Source: Salinimicrobium sp963709775 (GTDB lineage: Bacteria > Bacteroidota > Bacteroidia > Flavobacteriales > Flavobacteriaceae). From it: a stretch of 64,000 nt of DNA. The notes beneath the pieces were generated by a model, which was not told where the DNA came from, did not search any database, and was given only the letters and a program-made list of their open reading frames with translations. Positions 42,840 to 50,328 of this stretch are shown in pieces; position 1 is the stretch's first letter, and every line of letters starts with the position of its first letter. Position numbers and translations under genes: made by a program. The stretch spans positions 483,367 through 547,366 of the forward strand of contig CAVPXS010000007.1 of NCBI GenBank assembly GCA_963709775.1, given 5' to 3'.

Positions 42840-42847
42840 CAAATTTA
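42840..42847 (-). promoter_or_regulatory. -7 box for the metal-efflux operon
   Basis: CAAATTTA (plus strand) reads TAAATTTG, an exact TAnnTTTG, 8 bases before ATG 42831. It is the likely single promoter for the His-rich protein, RND pump and adaptor. Confidence 0.5.
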
Positions 42848-42937
42848 CGAAATTTGCTTAACAAAAGACCTTGAAAAAACCAATTAGGTTAATTCCGGTA
42901 ATTTGCAACAACAACTTTTTTTCGTCGTCTTTATGAT

Positions 42938-43348
42938 ATGAAGAAATTTATAGTAGTGTTTCTGGCAGGTTTTCTTTCTGCCATTTCCTTTGCACAGGAA
43001 AAAGATTCCACAGTCGTAGAACAGGTTCGAATCAACGCAGGTCTTGGCGTGGGGCAGGATTTCCTGGTCGGTCAGAGCGAGGTTAAGTTTTTGGGCGTGA
43101 TTTCAGATTCTCGTTGCCCCAAGCAGGTAACATGTATTTGGCCCGGTGAGGCAAAGGTTTTGCTTGGAATAGAATTGAACGGGGAATATTTTGAGAAAGA
43201 AGTAGTGATATCGGGTGGTGGTGCAGAGCTGGCACTTTCTGAAGTGCTTCAAATGCAGATCACTGGTTTAACACCGTATCCGGAAACAGCAAAGGGAATA
43301 GCTCCCGAAGAATACTGCCTCAGTTTTGTGGCGGTACTTCCGCAGTAA
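42938..43348 (+). CDS. small secreted protein with a Cys pair (136 aa)
   Basis: A signal peptide (KKFIVVFLAGFLSAISFAQ, cleavage near residue 20) precedes a ~115-residue beta-rich domain. It centres on SDSRCPKQVTCIWPGEAKVL, which has two Cys that probably form a disulfide. The SRCP-x3-TC-x-W-x-GEA pattern recurs in uncharacterised Bacteroidota secreted proteins. EEYCLSFVAVLP ends it. It diverges from the metal-efflux operon; a link to metals is possible but unsupported. Confidence 0.7.
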   Translation: MKKFIVVFLAGFLSAISFAQEKDSTVVEQVRINAGLGVGQDFLVGQSEVKFLGVISDSRCPKQVTCIWPGEAKVLLGIELNGEYFEKEVVISGGGAELALSEVLQMQITGLTPYPETAKGIAPEEYCLSFVAVLPQ

Positions 43349-43350
43349 GA

Positions 43351-43503
43351 TCAATGACAGCTTCCGCAGCTGGTTTCACATGCTTTGCCGCTCTTTTTCT
43401 TGCTTCCGAAGATAAATTTGGGCTTATAAATAAACTTGGTAAACATGTAACCTACTGCTAAACCAAAGGTGATAAAGACAAGTATTTCCTGAAGTAATTC
43501 CAT
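43351..43503 (-). CDS. FeoB-associated small Cys-rich membrane protein (50 aa)
   Basis: A 50-residue frame starts at ATG 43503, 4 bases after the feoB stop. One transmembrane helix, LLQEILVFITFGLAVGYMF, is followed by a cytosolic basic tail FIYKPKFIFGSKKKSGKACE ending TSCGSCH. The CxxxCxxCH end and the position match the short FeoB-partner proteins found after feoB in many genomes, which may act like FeoC. It is easily missed because of its size. Confidence 0.85.
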   Translation of the reverse strand: MELLQEILVFITFGLAVGYMFTKFIYKPKFIFGSKKKSGKACETSCGSCH

Positions 43504-43507
43504 AGTC

Positions 43508-45607
43508 TTATTTTAATATTTGAAATGCTAACAACGCAGCGACATAGGCAATTGCGGTCATGGTTACTAACTGCAACAAGGGCCATTTCCAGGTGTTAGT
43601 TTCTCTTTTTACGATTGCCAGGGTGCTCATACACTGCATTGCAAAAGCATAGAACAACAGCAAACTTATTCCACTTGCAAAGGTGAAGAGAGGTCCTCCC
43701 AGGATATGGTTGGTCTCCGATGCCATTCTTGCTTTAATGGTTTCTTCTTCATCACTACCTACGCTATAAATAGTAGCCAGCGTACCCACAAAAACTTCTC
43801 TTGCTGCAAAAGAACTTACAAGCGCTATGCCAATTTTCCAGTCATATCCCAATGGAGCTACGGCCGGTTCAATTGCTTTCCCAATATTCCCGATATACGA
43901 ATGCTGAAGCTTATAGGAAGCCACCAGTTCATCGATCTCTTCTTCGGGCAAATAGGTTTCACTGTACTCGGTTTCGACGATCTCACGGGCATTGCTGAAG
44001 TTTTCTCCCGGCCCATAACTGGCCAGTACCCATAAAATTATAGATATTGCAAGGATGATCTTTCCGGCACCCAGAACAAAGGCTTTTGTCTTCTCTACTA
44101 CATTTATGCCCACATTCTTAAACATTGGCACTTTATAATTGGGCATTTCAATAACGAAATAGGATTTACTTTTGATCTTAAGGATCTTGTGCAGTATCCA
44201 GGCAGATCCTATGGCCATTGAAAAACCAAGAAGGTACAACAGCATGAGCGTTAAACCCTGAAGGTTAAATCCCATAAATGACTTATCGGGAATTACCAGG
44301 GCAATGATGATAAGGTAAACCGGTAGCCGGGCAGAGCAGGTTGTAAAAGGAACCACCAGGATAGTTATCAATCTTTCTTTCCAGTCTTCAATGTTCCTGG
44401 AGGCCATAACCGCAGGGATTGCACACGCAGTACCCGATACCAGTGGCACAACACTTTTTCCACTAAGGCCAAAGCGGCGCATGGTCCTGTCCATAAGGAA
44501 CACCACACGGCTCATGTAACCACTTTCTTCTAAGATTGAAATGAACAAAAAGAGAAAAGCGATCTGCGGAATAAAGATCACGATCCCTCCAAGTCCCGGG
44601 ATGATCCCTTCAGCAATAAGATCTGTGAAGGGTCCCGGAGGCATAAAATCCCGGGTGAACTCACTGAGTTTTGCAAAAGAGGCATCAATAAAATCCATAG
44701 GATAACTGGACCAATCATAGATGGCCTGGAAAATAAGAAGCAGAATAGCAAAGAAGATCGCATAGCCCCAAATTTTATGGGTGAGGATCCTGTCCATTTG
44801 AGCACGTAAACCTCTGGCAGCATTTACATCTACCGTCATTGTCTCTTTAAGGACGTTATTAATGAATTGATATCGCAGGATGGTCTCTTTTTGCTGCATC
44901 CTCTTAAGAGCACCCTCATCTTTGGTCACAAAATCTTCCCTAAGGGTATCACTGTTTCGGTCAACATTTCCAAAATTCACGTCCTGGGTGATTACCAGCC
45001 AGAGCTTATATAATGATTGATTAGGAAAGGCATTTCGCAACCTGCCAAAATATTCCGGATCCATTCTGGAAGCATGAAGACAGGGCTCGGTAGAAATGTG
45101 CCGGTAGTTTAAAATGTGCTCTTTTAGCTCATCAATTCCGGTTTTTTTCCTTGCACTTACCAAAGCTACTTTTGTCTTCAATTGCTTTTCAAGAGCGGGA
45201 ACATCAATTGAAATTCCTTTGCGCTTCATCCTGTCGGCCATGTTGATGACCAGGATCGTAGGGATCTCAAGATCCTTGATCTGGGTAAAAAGTAAAAGAT
45301 TACGCTTCAGGTTTTCCACGTCGCTCACTACTACAGCAACATCGGGATAATCCTTGTCATTCTTATTAAGTAGTAGCTCGATGACCACGTTTTCATCAAG
45401 AGATGATGCATTTAAACTGTATGTTCCGGGAAGATCGAGAATGTGTGCTTTAACATTCCGCGGAAGTTTACATACTCCTTCTTTCTTCTCTACCGTGATC
45501 CCCGGGTAATTTCCTACCTGTTGGTTTAGGCCTGTGAGCTGATTGAAAACAGAAGTTTTCCCGGTATTAGGATTGCCAATTAATGCAACATTTATTTGTT
45601 TGGCCAT
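43508..45607 (-). CDS. feoB: ferrous iron transporter FeoB
   Basis: The 699-residue protein is an inner-membrane Fe2+ transporter with an N-terminal G domain. G1 is ALIGNPNTGKTSVFNQLTG (residues 8-26), G3 is LDLPGTYSL, G4 is VINMADRMKRKG. A GDI-like helical domain follows, then the membrane part with two Gate regions (SGYMSRVVFLMDRTMRRFGL, KSVVPLVSGTACAIPAVMAS). It lies in feoA-feoB-small protein order with 2- and 4-base gaps. Expression is probably metal-regulated (see the region upstream of feoA). Confidence 0.97.
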   Translation of the reverse strand: MAKQINVALIGNPNTGKTSVFNQLTGLNQQVGNYPGITVEKKEGVCKLPRNVKAHILDLPGTYSLNASSLDENVVIELLLNKNDKDYPDVAVVVSDVENLKRNLLLFTQIKDLEIPTILVINMADRMKRKGISIDVPALEKQLKTKVALVSARKKTGIDELKEHILNYRHISTEPCLHASRMDPEYFGRLRNAFPNQSLYKLWLVITQDVNFGNVDRNSDTLREDFVTKDEGALKRMQQKETILRYQFINNVLKETMTVDVNAARGLRAQMDRILTHKIWGYAIFFAILLLIFQAIYDWSSYPMDFIDASFAKLSEFTRDFMPPGPFTDLIAEGIIPGLGGIVIFIPQIAFLFLFISILEESGYMSRVVFLMDRTMRRFGLSGKSVVPLVSGTACAIPAVMASRNIEDWKERLITILVVPFTTCSARLPVYLIIIALVIPDKSFMGFNLQGLTLMLLYLLGFSMAIGSAWILHKILKIKSKSYFVIEMPNYKVPMFKNVGINVVEKTKAFVLGAGKIILAISIILWVLASYGPGENFSNAREIVETEYSETYLPEEEIDELVASYKLQHSYIGNIGKAIEPAVAPLGYDWKIGIALVSSFAAREVFVGTLATIYSVGSDEEETIKARMASETNHILGGPLFTFASGISLLLFYAFAMQCMSTLAIVKRETNTWKWPLLQLVTMTAIAYVAALLAFQILK

Positions 45608-45609
45608 GA

Positions 45610-45840
45610 TCAGGGAATAATTTCAATTTCAATTTGCAGGGCTGTCTCTTTTCTTATCGCCAGGTGGCTGCCGTTAATATTGAGATAAAGCGGATCCCTG
45701 AATGGAGCGGTTTGTACCAGCTCAACTTCATTGCCCGGCAGGCATCCCATCTCAAGAAGTTTTAGCGGAATTACCTCTGCTGAAATTTCCTTGATGATGC
45801 CTCGCTGGCCTCTTTTAAGATCGGCAATGGTAGTGGTCAA
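45610..45840 (-). CDS. feoA: FeoA, SH3-like partner of FeoB
   Basis: The 76-residue SH3-like protein has TIADLKRGQRGIIKEISAEV, then LLEMGCLPGNEVELVQTAPF and DPLYLNINGSHLAIRKETAL, the full family pattern. The start is TTG (45838-45840), because an in-frame TAA lies two codons upstream and no ATG precedes the conserved TTTIADL. It ends 2 bases before feoB. Confidence 0.93.
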   Translation of the reverse strand: MTTTIADLKRGQRGIIKEISAEVIPLKLLEMGCLPGNEVELVQTAPFRDPLYLNINGSHLAIRKETALQIEIEIIP

Positions 45841-45845
45841 TGTTT

Positions 45846-45898
45846 ATTTAGATTGATTTTAAACAAGGCAAAAATAAGGCAAAATATACACTTACAAA
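45846..45898 (-). promoter_or_regulatory. feo promoter with possible metal-regulator site
   Basis: On the minus strand, TTTG (45895-45898), an 18-base spacer and TATTTTTG (45869-45876) form one of the best promoters in the window. Between it and the TTG start lies TTTAAAATCAATCTAAA (45847-45863). It resembles the DtxR-type operator at 35372 in its TTTA and TCTAAA halves but is imperfect. Confidence 0.55.
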
Positions 45899-45951
45899 AA
45901 CTTGCACCCACAAAAGAAATTTTTATTCAGGCTTTCCTGATAAAGATCAGT

Positions 45952-46623
45952 TTAACGATCTTCTTTTTTCAGGATTTCAATGTCGTGCATGAGTTCTTCA
46001 ATGGCTTTGGGATCTGTGCCATCATAAAAGCCTCTTATCCTCTTTTCACTGTCCACGAGGACAAAATTCTCTGTATGGATCATGTCGAAGGCACCACCAT
46101 CTCCATCAGATTTTGCTGCGAGATATGATTTTCTCGCCAGCTCATAAATCTCCTTCTTATCACCCGTTACCAGGTTCCACTTTTCATCATTAACCCCTTT
46201 TTCATCGGCGTATTTTCTTAGCACAGGGACACTATCATGGTTAGGTATTACTGTGTGGGAAAGTAACAGGATGTCCGCGTCGTCCTTTAGCTTCTCCTGG
46301 ATTTGCAGCATATGATCTGTCATGATCGGGCAGATGGTTTGGCAGGTAGTGAAAAAGAAATCGGCGACATAGATCTTGTCTTTGTAAAAATCCTGGGTAA
46401 TAGTATCGCCGTTCTGGTTGTAAAGCTTAAAGTCTTTGATGGTATGATATTTCCGGACTTCCTGCATGGTAGAATCTACCAGCTCGTTGTTCACCATGTT
46501 CGGCTGGAAGACAGGGAGCCTTTCTTCGGGCTTCAGGATGTTATAGATGATCGTTATGATGATCGCCGAAAGCACAAAGAGAAAGATTCCGAAGAACTTA
46601 TATTTCGCGAAAAAGCTAAGCAT
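45952..46623 (-). CDS. SCO1/SenC-family copper chaperone
   Basis: The 223-residue protein is anchored by an N-terminal TM helix (FFGIFLFVLSAIIITIIYNI). Its periplasmic thioredoxin fold has the copper ligands in ADFFFTTCQTICPIMTDHM (CxxxC) and the distal His in FDMIHTENFVLVDS. It would deliver copper to the CuA centre of cytochrome oxidase or act as a thiol reductase. It is a single gene between feo and rseP. No cytochrome oxidase genes are nearby. Confidence 0.92.
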   Translation of the reverse strand: MLSFFAKYKFFGIFLFVLSAIIITIIYNILKPEERLPVFQPNMVNNELVDSTMQEVRKYHTIKDFKLYNQNGDTITQDFYKDKIYVADFFFTTCQTICPIMTDHMLQIQEKLKDDADILLLSHTVIPNHDSVPVLRKYADEKGVNDEKWNLVTGDKKEIYELARKSYLAAKSDGDGGAFDMIHTENFVLVDSEKRIRGFYDGTDPKAIEELMHDIEILKKEDR

Positions 46624-46743
46624 AGCATTTATTTGGGTACAAAATTACGATTCTAAACGGCATTTTTGAGACCCCACGACCTTAAAAAAATTTGTTCCTG
46701 AACCTACTATCCTTTTAGGCTTTTTTGAGAACCATTAAAAGGT

Positions 46744-46751
46744 TACTTTTG
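46744..46751 (+). promoter_or_regulatory. -7 box of rseP
   Basis: TACTTTTG fits TAnnTTTG and lies 27 bases before ATG 46779. A TTTG at 46724-46727 may be the -33 element, although the 16-base spacer is short. Confidence 0.45.
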
Positions 46752-46778
46752 TGCGATTTTAATTTAGCCAGATCGCGT

Positions 46779-48146
46779 ATGGATCCGTTTTTTATAAAAG
46801 CACTTCAGTTAATCCTCAGTTTATCCATTCTCATTGTTCTTCACGAACTTGGGCACTTTATTCCGGCGAAAATGTTCGGAATAAAAGTGGAGAAGTTTTT
46901 CCTCTTTTTTGATGTAAAGTTTGCCCTTTTCAAGAAGAAGATAGGAGATACCGTTTATGGAATTGGATGGCTTCCCCTGGGAGGTTACGTCAAGATTGCC
47001 GGGATGATCGATGAAAGCATGGACAAGGAGCAAATGGCCCAGGCACCAAAGCCCTGGGAATTTAGGAGCAAACCTGCATGGCAGCGATTAATCGTGATGG
47101 TAGGAGGAGTTACCGTAAACATTGTTCTTGGATTTGTTATTTATATGATGGTGGTATTCACCTGGGGAAGTCCATATATTTCGCCCGATGATATGCCTAA
47201 TGGTTTTGCCGTAGACGATACCTTCAAGGAATTTGGTTTTCGGGACGGTGACCAGGTTTTGCAGGTGAATGGGGAAGACCTTAAGAACAGCATAGATATC
47301 AATAAATACCTTTTTTTAAGGGATGTTAATAATATCACTGTTAAACACCAGGACGGGCAGCAGGAAACAATTTCTGTTCCCGAAGAAATAGGTTCAAAAA
47401 TGTTCCAGGAGGGCGTAATGCAGCCTTTTGTTCCAATTGAATACCCTGTGCTGGATTCTGTTGTTACAGGTAGTCCTGCAGCTCTCGCCGGTCTCCAAAA
47501 AGGGGACGTGATCATCTCTATAAATGATATTGAGATAGGATACTGGCATGAACTTACCCGTGAAATTGGAGAGAATGAAGGAGAGCCATTAAACATCATT
47601 TTTAGAAGGGATGGAGAATTTCAAAGTGTAGAGCTGGATGAGCAAAAAGCCGAGATCCTGGAGGATGGTATGATAGAGGTCTCTGTTACGCCAAATGCTG
47701 AAGGAGAAATTGGAATTTCAAAGTCTTACAGCATCTCTGTACAGCGTGAAAAATATTCTCTTGCCGAGAGTGTAAGCAAAGGCTTTGATCTTGCCTACTG
47801 GACGCTGCATGATTATGTGGCGCAGTTCAAATATGTCTTTACCAAAAAAGGAGCGACCCAGGTTGGTGGTTTTGGTGCTATTGGAGGTCTATTTCCCGAT
47901 GCCTGGAACTGGCAGGCTTTCTGGATGACCACCGCCTTTATTTCTATAATTCTTGCTTTTATGAATATTCTACCCATTCCGGCACTTGATGGAGGCCACG
48001 TGGTATTCCTCCTTTACGAAATGGTAACGGGCAGGACTCCAAATGAAAAATTTATGGAATATGCACAGCTTGTTGGTTTCGTGATCTTGATCGCACTGGT
48101 ATTGTTCGCGAACGGAAACGATATCTACCGCTGGCTTTTTGAATAA
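46779..48146 (+). CDS. rseP: site-2 intramembrane protease RseP
   Basis: This 455-residue zinc protease of the M50 family has HEXXH in LIVLHELGHFIPAKMFGIKV (His22, Glu23, His26). Two PDZ domains follow (about residues 120-200 and 205-290: GFRDGDQVLQVNGEDL and SPAALAGLQKGDVIISINDI). The third ligand is in NILPIPALDGGHVVFLLYEM. There are four TM helices. It cleaves anti-sigma factors and residual signal peptides. ATG 46779 is preferred to a frame opening at 46725 that runs through the promoter. Confidence 0.93.
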   Translation: MDPFFIKALQLILSLSILIVLHELGHFIPAKMFGIKVEKFFLFFDVKFALFKKKIGDTVYGIGWLPLGGYVKIAGMIDESMDKEQMAQAPKPWEFRSKPAWQRLIVMVGGVTVNIVLGFVIYMMVVFTWGSPYISPDDMPNGFAVDDTFKEFGFRDGDQVLQVNGEDLKNSIDINKYLFLRDVNNITVKHQDGQQETISVPEEIGSKMFQEGVMQPFVPIEYPVLDSVVTGSPAALAGLQKGDVIISINDIEIGYWHELTREIGENEGEPLNIIFRRDGEFQSVELDEQKAEILEDGMIEVSVTPNAEGEIGISKSYSISVQREKYSLAESVSKGFDLAYWTLHDYVAQFKYVFTKKGATQVGGFGAIGGLFPDAWNWQAFWMTTAFISIILAFMNILPIPALDGGHVVFLLYEMVTGRTPNEKFMEYAQLVGFVILIALVLFANGNDIYRWLFE

Positions 48147-48172
48147 AATATATTGAATAAATTAAATTATAT

Positions 48173-48200
48173 AAGGCCGAAAAATGATATTTTCGGCCTT
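48173..48200 (+). terminator. terminator after rseP
   Basis: AAGGCCGAAAA / TTTTCGGCCTT is a long stem with a short ATGATA loop followed by TATTTTTG. The T-rich tail is also the -7 box of the next gene. Confidence 0.8.
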
Positions 48201-48208
48201 TATTTTTG
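48201..48208 (+). promoter_or_regulatory. -7 box of the nucleotidase gene, overlapping the rseP terminator tail
   Basis: TATTTTTG lies 7 bases before ATG 48216. The U-tract of the rseP terminator is reused as promoter. Confidence 0.5.
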
Positions 48209-48215
48209 GACCTCT

Positions 48216-49667
48216 ATGAAAACATATTTCTCTTTCTCTGCTTCGGAATACCTTCGGAAAATGACATTTTTGGCGGGTATCCTTTTTCTGGTTTCCTGTT
48301 CTTCAGATAATGCCGATGATCCTACACCGCCTGAAGTTGAGCCGCAAGCCGAAACTATCGTCATCTACTCCATCAATGATCCCCACGGGAAGATCCACAA
48401 CTTCGGAAGGATAAAAGCCATTATTGATGCCGAAAAAGAAACTGAATCCCAGGTTTTCTTCGTCTCGGGCGGGGATATTTTCTCGGGTAACCCCATTGTA
48501 GACTACCACCCCGAGAAAGGATTTCCCATGGTTGATCTAATGGGCAGGGCCGGGATGGATGTGAGTGCGCTGGGGAACCACGAGTTTGATTACGGGCAGG
48601 AGGTACTTCAAAAAAGAATGCTGCAGTCCCAATTTCCTTTTCTGTGTGCAAACATTGAAAGCAGCAGCTCGGGATTTACGATTCCGGAGGGAAAAGTGGT
48701 CCTTGAAAAAGATGGTTTTGAGATCGCTTTTATAAGTGTTGTGGAAACAGGATCGGCCGATAATAAACCATTGTCTCACCCAAAGAAACTTAAGGGCCTG
48801 GAATTTAAGGAAGGTGTAAACGCTATGGAAAAATACCGGAATGATCCCGAAGTAATGGCAGCCGACCTTGTGGTGGCGCTAACACATTATGGAAGGGAAG
48901 GGGATAAGATGATCCTGGAGCAGCACGATTTTGTTGATCTTGTAGTAGGAGGTCATAACCATGCTGTATACAGCGAAAAAGTAGCGGGACGATACATGGT
49001 GCAGTCAGGATCAAACCTGAAGCTTCTCACAAAATTGAGTCTAACGGTAGAAAATGGGGAAGTTGTAGATTACCGGCATGAGCTCATCGATCTTGATCAG
49101 GTGACCGAAACCGATGAGGAAATGGAGAAGTTGATTGCTGAGTACAACAATAAACCTGAATTTTTTGAGGAAATAGGTACATCCCTAAGGGATCACAGTA
49201 CACCCGAAACAGCCTGTTTCTATACCGATGCCCTACGTACAGTAACCGGGGCCGATATAGTTTTTCAAAACTATGGCGGAATTCGTGCCGGACTGGATTA
49301 TGGAAGTATCACACCTTTCGATCTTTACACTATAGATCCTTTTCAAAATGGGCTGGATTCTTTCAACATGACCGTTGAGCAGCTGGAAACTTTTCTTAAT
49401 GCCGATTACGCCCCTTCCCTGGCTTATTCAGGGATTAAAATGGAGTACAGGAATGGAAGAGTAGAACTCATTGCAGCCGATGGCAAAATGATGGACGATG
49501 CTATCGAAATAACTGTGGCAGTAAATGATTATCTGTCCAATGTCTACGAGCAGGATTTTCAGCAGCCCACAAAAACCTATGACAAAACAACTGCCGAGTA
49601 TTTAATAGATTACCTGGAGCAATACCAGTCTACTATCGACAATGCCGGCTGTAACCGCAGTATTTAA
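48216..49667 (+). CDS. 5'-nucleotidase/UshA-like lipoprotein
   Basis: The 483-residue lipoprotein (FLAGILFLVSCSSDN; Cys near residue 27) belongs to the calcineurin-like phosphoesterases with a 5'-nucleotidase C-terminal domain. Metal-binding motifs are YSINDPHGKIHNFGRI (Asp, His), SGGDIFSGN, ALGNHEFDYG, LTHYGREGD and VVGGHNHAVY. The C-terminal domain has VFQNYGGIRAGLDYGSI. The first motif reads NDPHG rather than the usual NDFHG/NDxHS. It would dephosphorylate extracellular nucleotides in the periplasm or on the surface. ATG 48216 is chosen; a longer frame starts at 48153. Confidence 0.9.
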   Translation: MKTYFSFSASEYLRKMTFLAGILFLVSCSSDNADDPTPPEVEPQAETIVIYSINDPHGKIHNFGRIKAIIDAEKETESQVFFVSGGDIFSGNPIVDYHPEKGFPMVDLMGRAGMDVSALGNHEFDYGQEVLQKRMLQSQFPFLCANIESSSSGFTIPEGKVVLEKDGFEIAFISVVETGSADNKPLSHPKKLKGLEFKEGVNAMEKYRNDPEVMAADLVVALTHYGREGDKMILEQHDFVDLVVGGHNHAVYSEKVAGRYMVQSGSNLKLLTKLSLTVENGEVVDYRHELIDLDQVTETDEEMEKLIAEYNNKPEFFEEIGTSLRDHSTPETACFYTDALRTVTGADIVFQNYGGIRAGLDYGSITPFDLYTIDPFQNGLDSFNMTVEQLETFLNADYAPSLAYSGIKMEYRNGRVELIAADGKMMDDAIEITVAVNDYLSNVYEQDFQQPTKTYDKTTAEYLIDYLEQYQSTIDNAGCNRSI

Positions 49668-49853
49668 TTTCTTTGAAGAGTGCCATTTTTGAAACTCAGG
49701 AAGTCCTTCGGCTTCTAGCTGTTGAATATGATATTGACCGCCAGAATGACTGCTTAGTATCAGGATAAATTATCTTCTTTAATAGAGAGAAAAAAAGTCA
49801 TGAATTGGGGCGACTTTTTTATCACATTGTTTAGGGAAATAGAAATTTTAAAT

Positions 49854-49861
49854 TATATTTG
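49854..49861 (+). promoter_or_regulatory. -7 box of the tRNA-Asn genes
   Basis: TATATTTG fits TAnnTTTG and lies 24 bases before the first tRNA-Asn. Confidence 0.5.
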
Positions 49862-49885
49862 CAACCGCAAAAATGGTTGCGACAT

Positions 49886-49959
49886 TCCTCCTTAGCTCAG
49901 TTGGTTAGAGCATCTGACTGTTAATCAGAGGGTCCTTGGTTCGAGCCCAAGAGGAGGAG
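49886..49959 (+). tRNA. tRNA-Asn (GTT)
   Basis: A 74-base cloverleaf: acceptor TCCTCCT/AGGAGGA, D arm AGCTCAGTTGGTTAGAGC, anticodon arm CTGACTGTTAATCAG with GTT, and T arm CTTGGTTCGAGCCCAAG. The discriminator is G and CCA is not encoded. Confidence 0.97.
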
Positions 49960-50017
49960 CAAAAATAAAAAGGGTGTCAGTGACCTCTTTAAAAATTCAT
50001 TGAAGACATATTGGAAT

Positions 50018-50091
50018 TCCTCCTTAGCTCAGTTGGTTAGAGCATCTGACTGTTAATCAGAGGGTCCTTGGTTCGAGCCCAAGAGGAGGAG
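50018..50091 (+). tRNA. tRNA-Asn (GTT), second identical copy
   Basis: This is identical over 74 bases to the copy at 49886 and lies 58 bases downstream of it. Both probably come from one transcript. Confidence 0.97.
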
Positions 50092-50102
50092 CTTTTTTAA
50101 AT

Positions 50103-50130
50103 GCCATCTGAAAAGATGGCTAATTTTTTA
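50103..50130 (+). terminator. terminator after the tRNA pair
   Basis: GCCATCT-GAAA-AGATGGC is a 7-bp stem with a stable GAAA loop, followed by TAATTTTTTA. Confidence 0.8.
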
Positions 50131-50328
50131 TTTCAGACATTTTTGAGGCGGGAAGCTTGTCCCGAGTGAAGTGTAACTCAGTCGAGCGAAGCCCTGAGGA
50201 GGAGCGATTTAAAAAGCCATCGGTGAGGTGGCTTATTCCTGTTGTATCATTTCTGGCGGATTATGATATTCTCTCATGAATAGAGAACCTCACAAGTTTT
50301 CAAAGTCTCGTGAGGTTGGTGCAATTCG

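Noticed and set aside
46725..46778. 18-residue extension of RseP
   Set aside because: It contains the -7 box, and RseP normally starts just before the first membrane helix with HEXXH.
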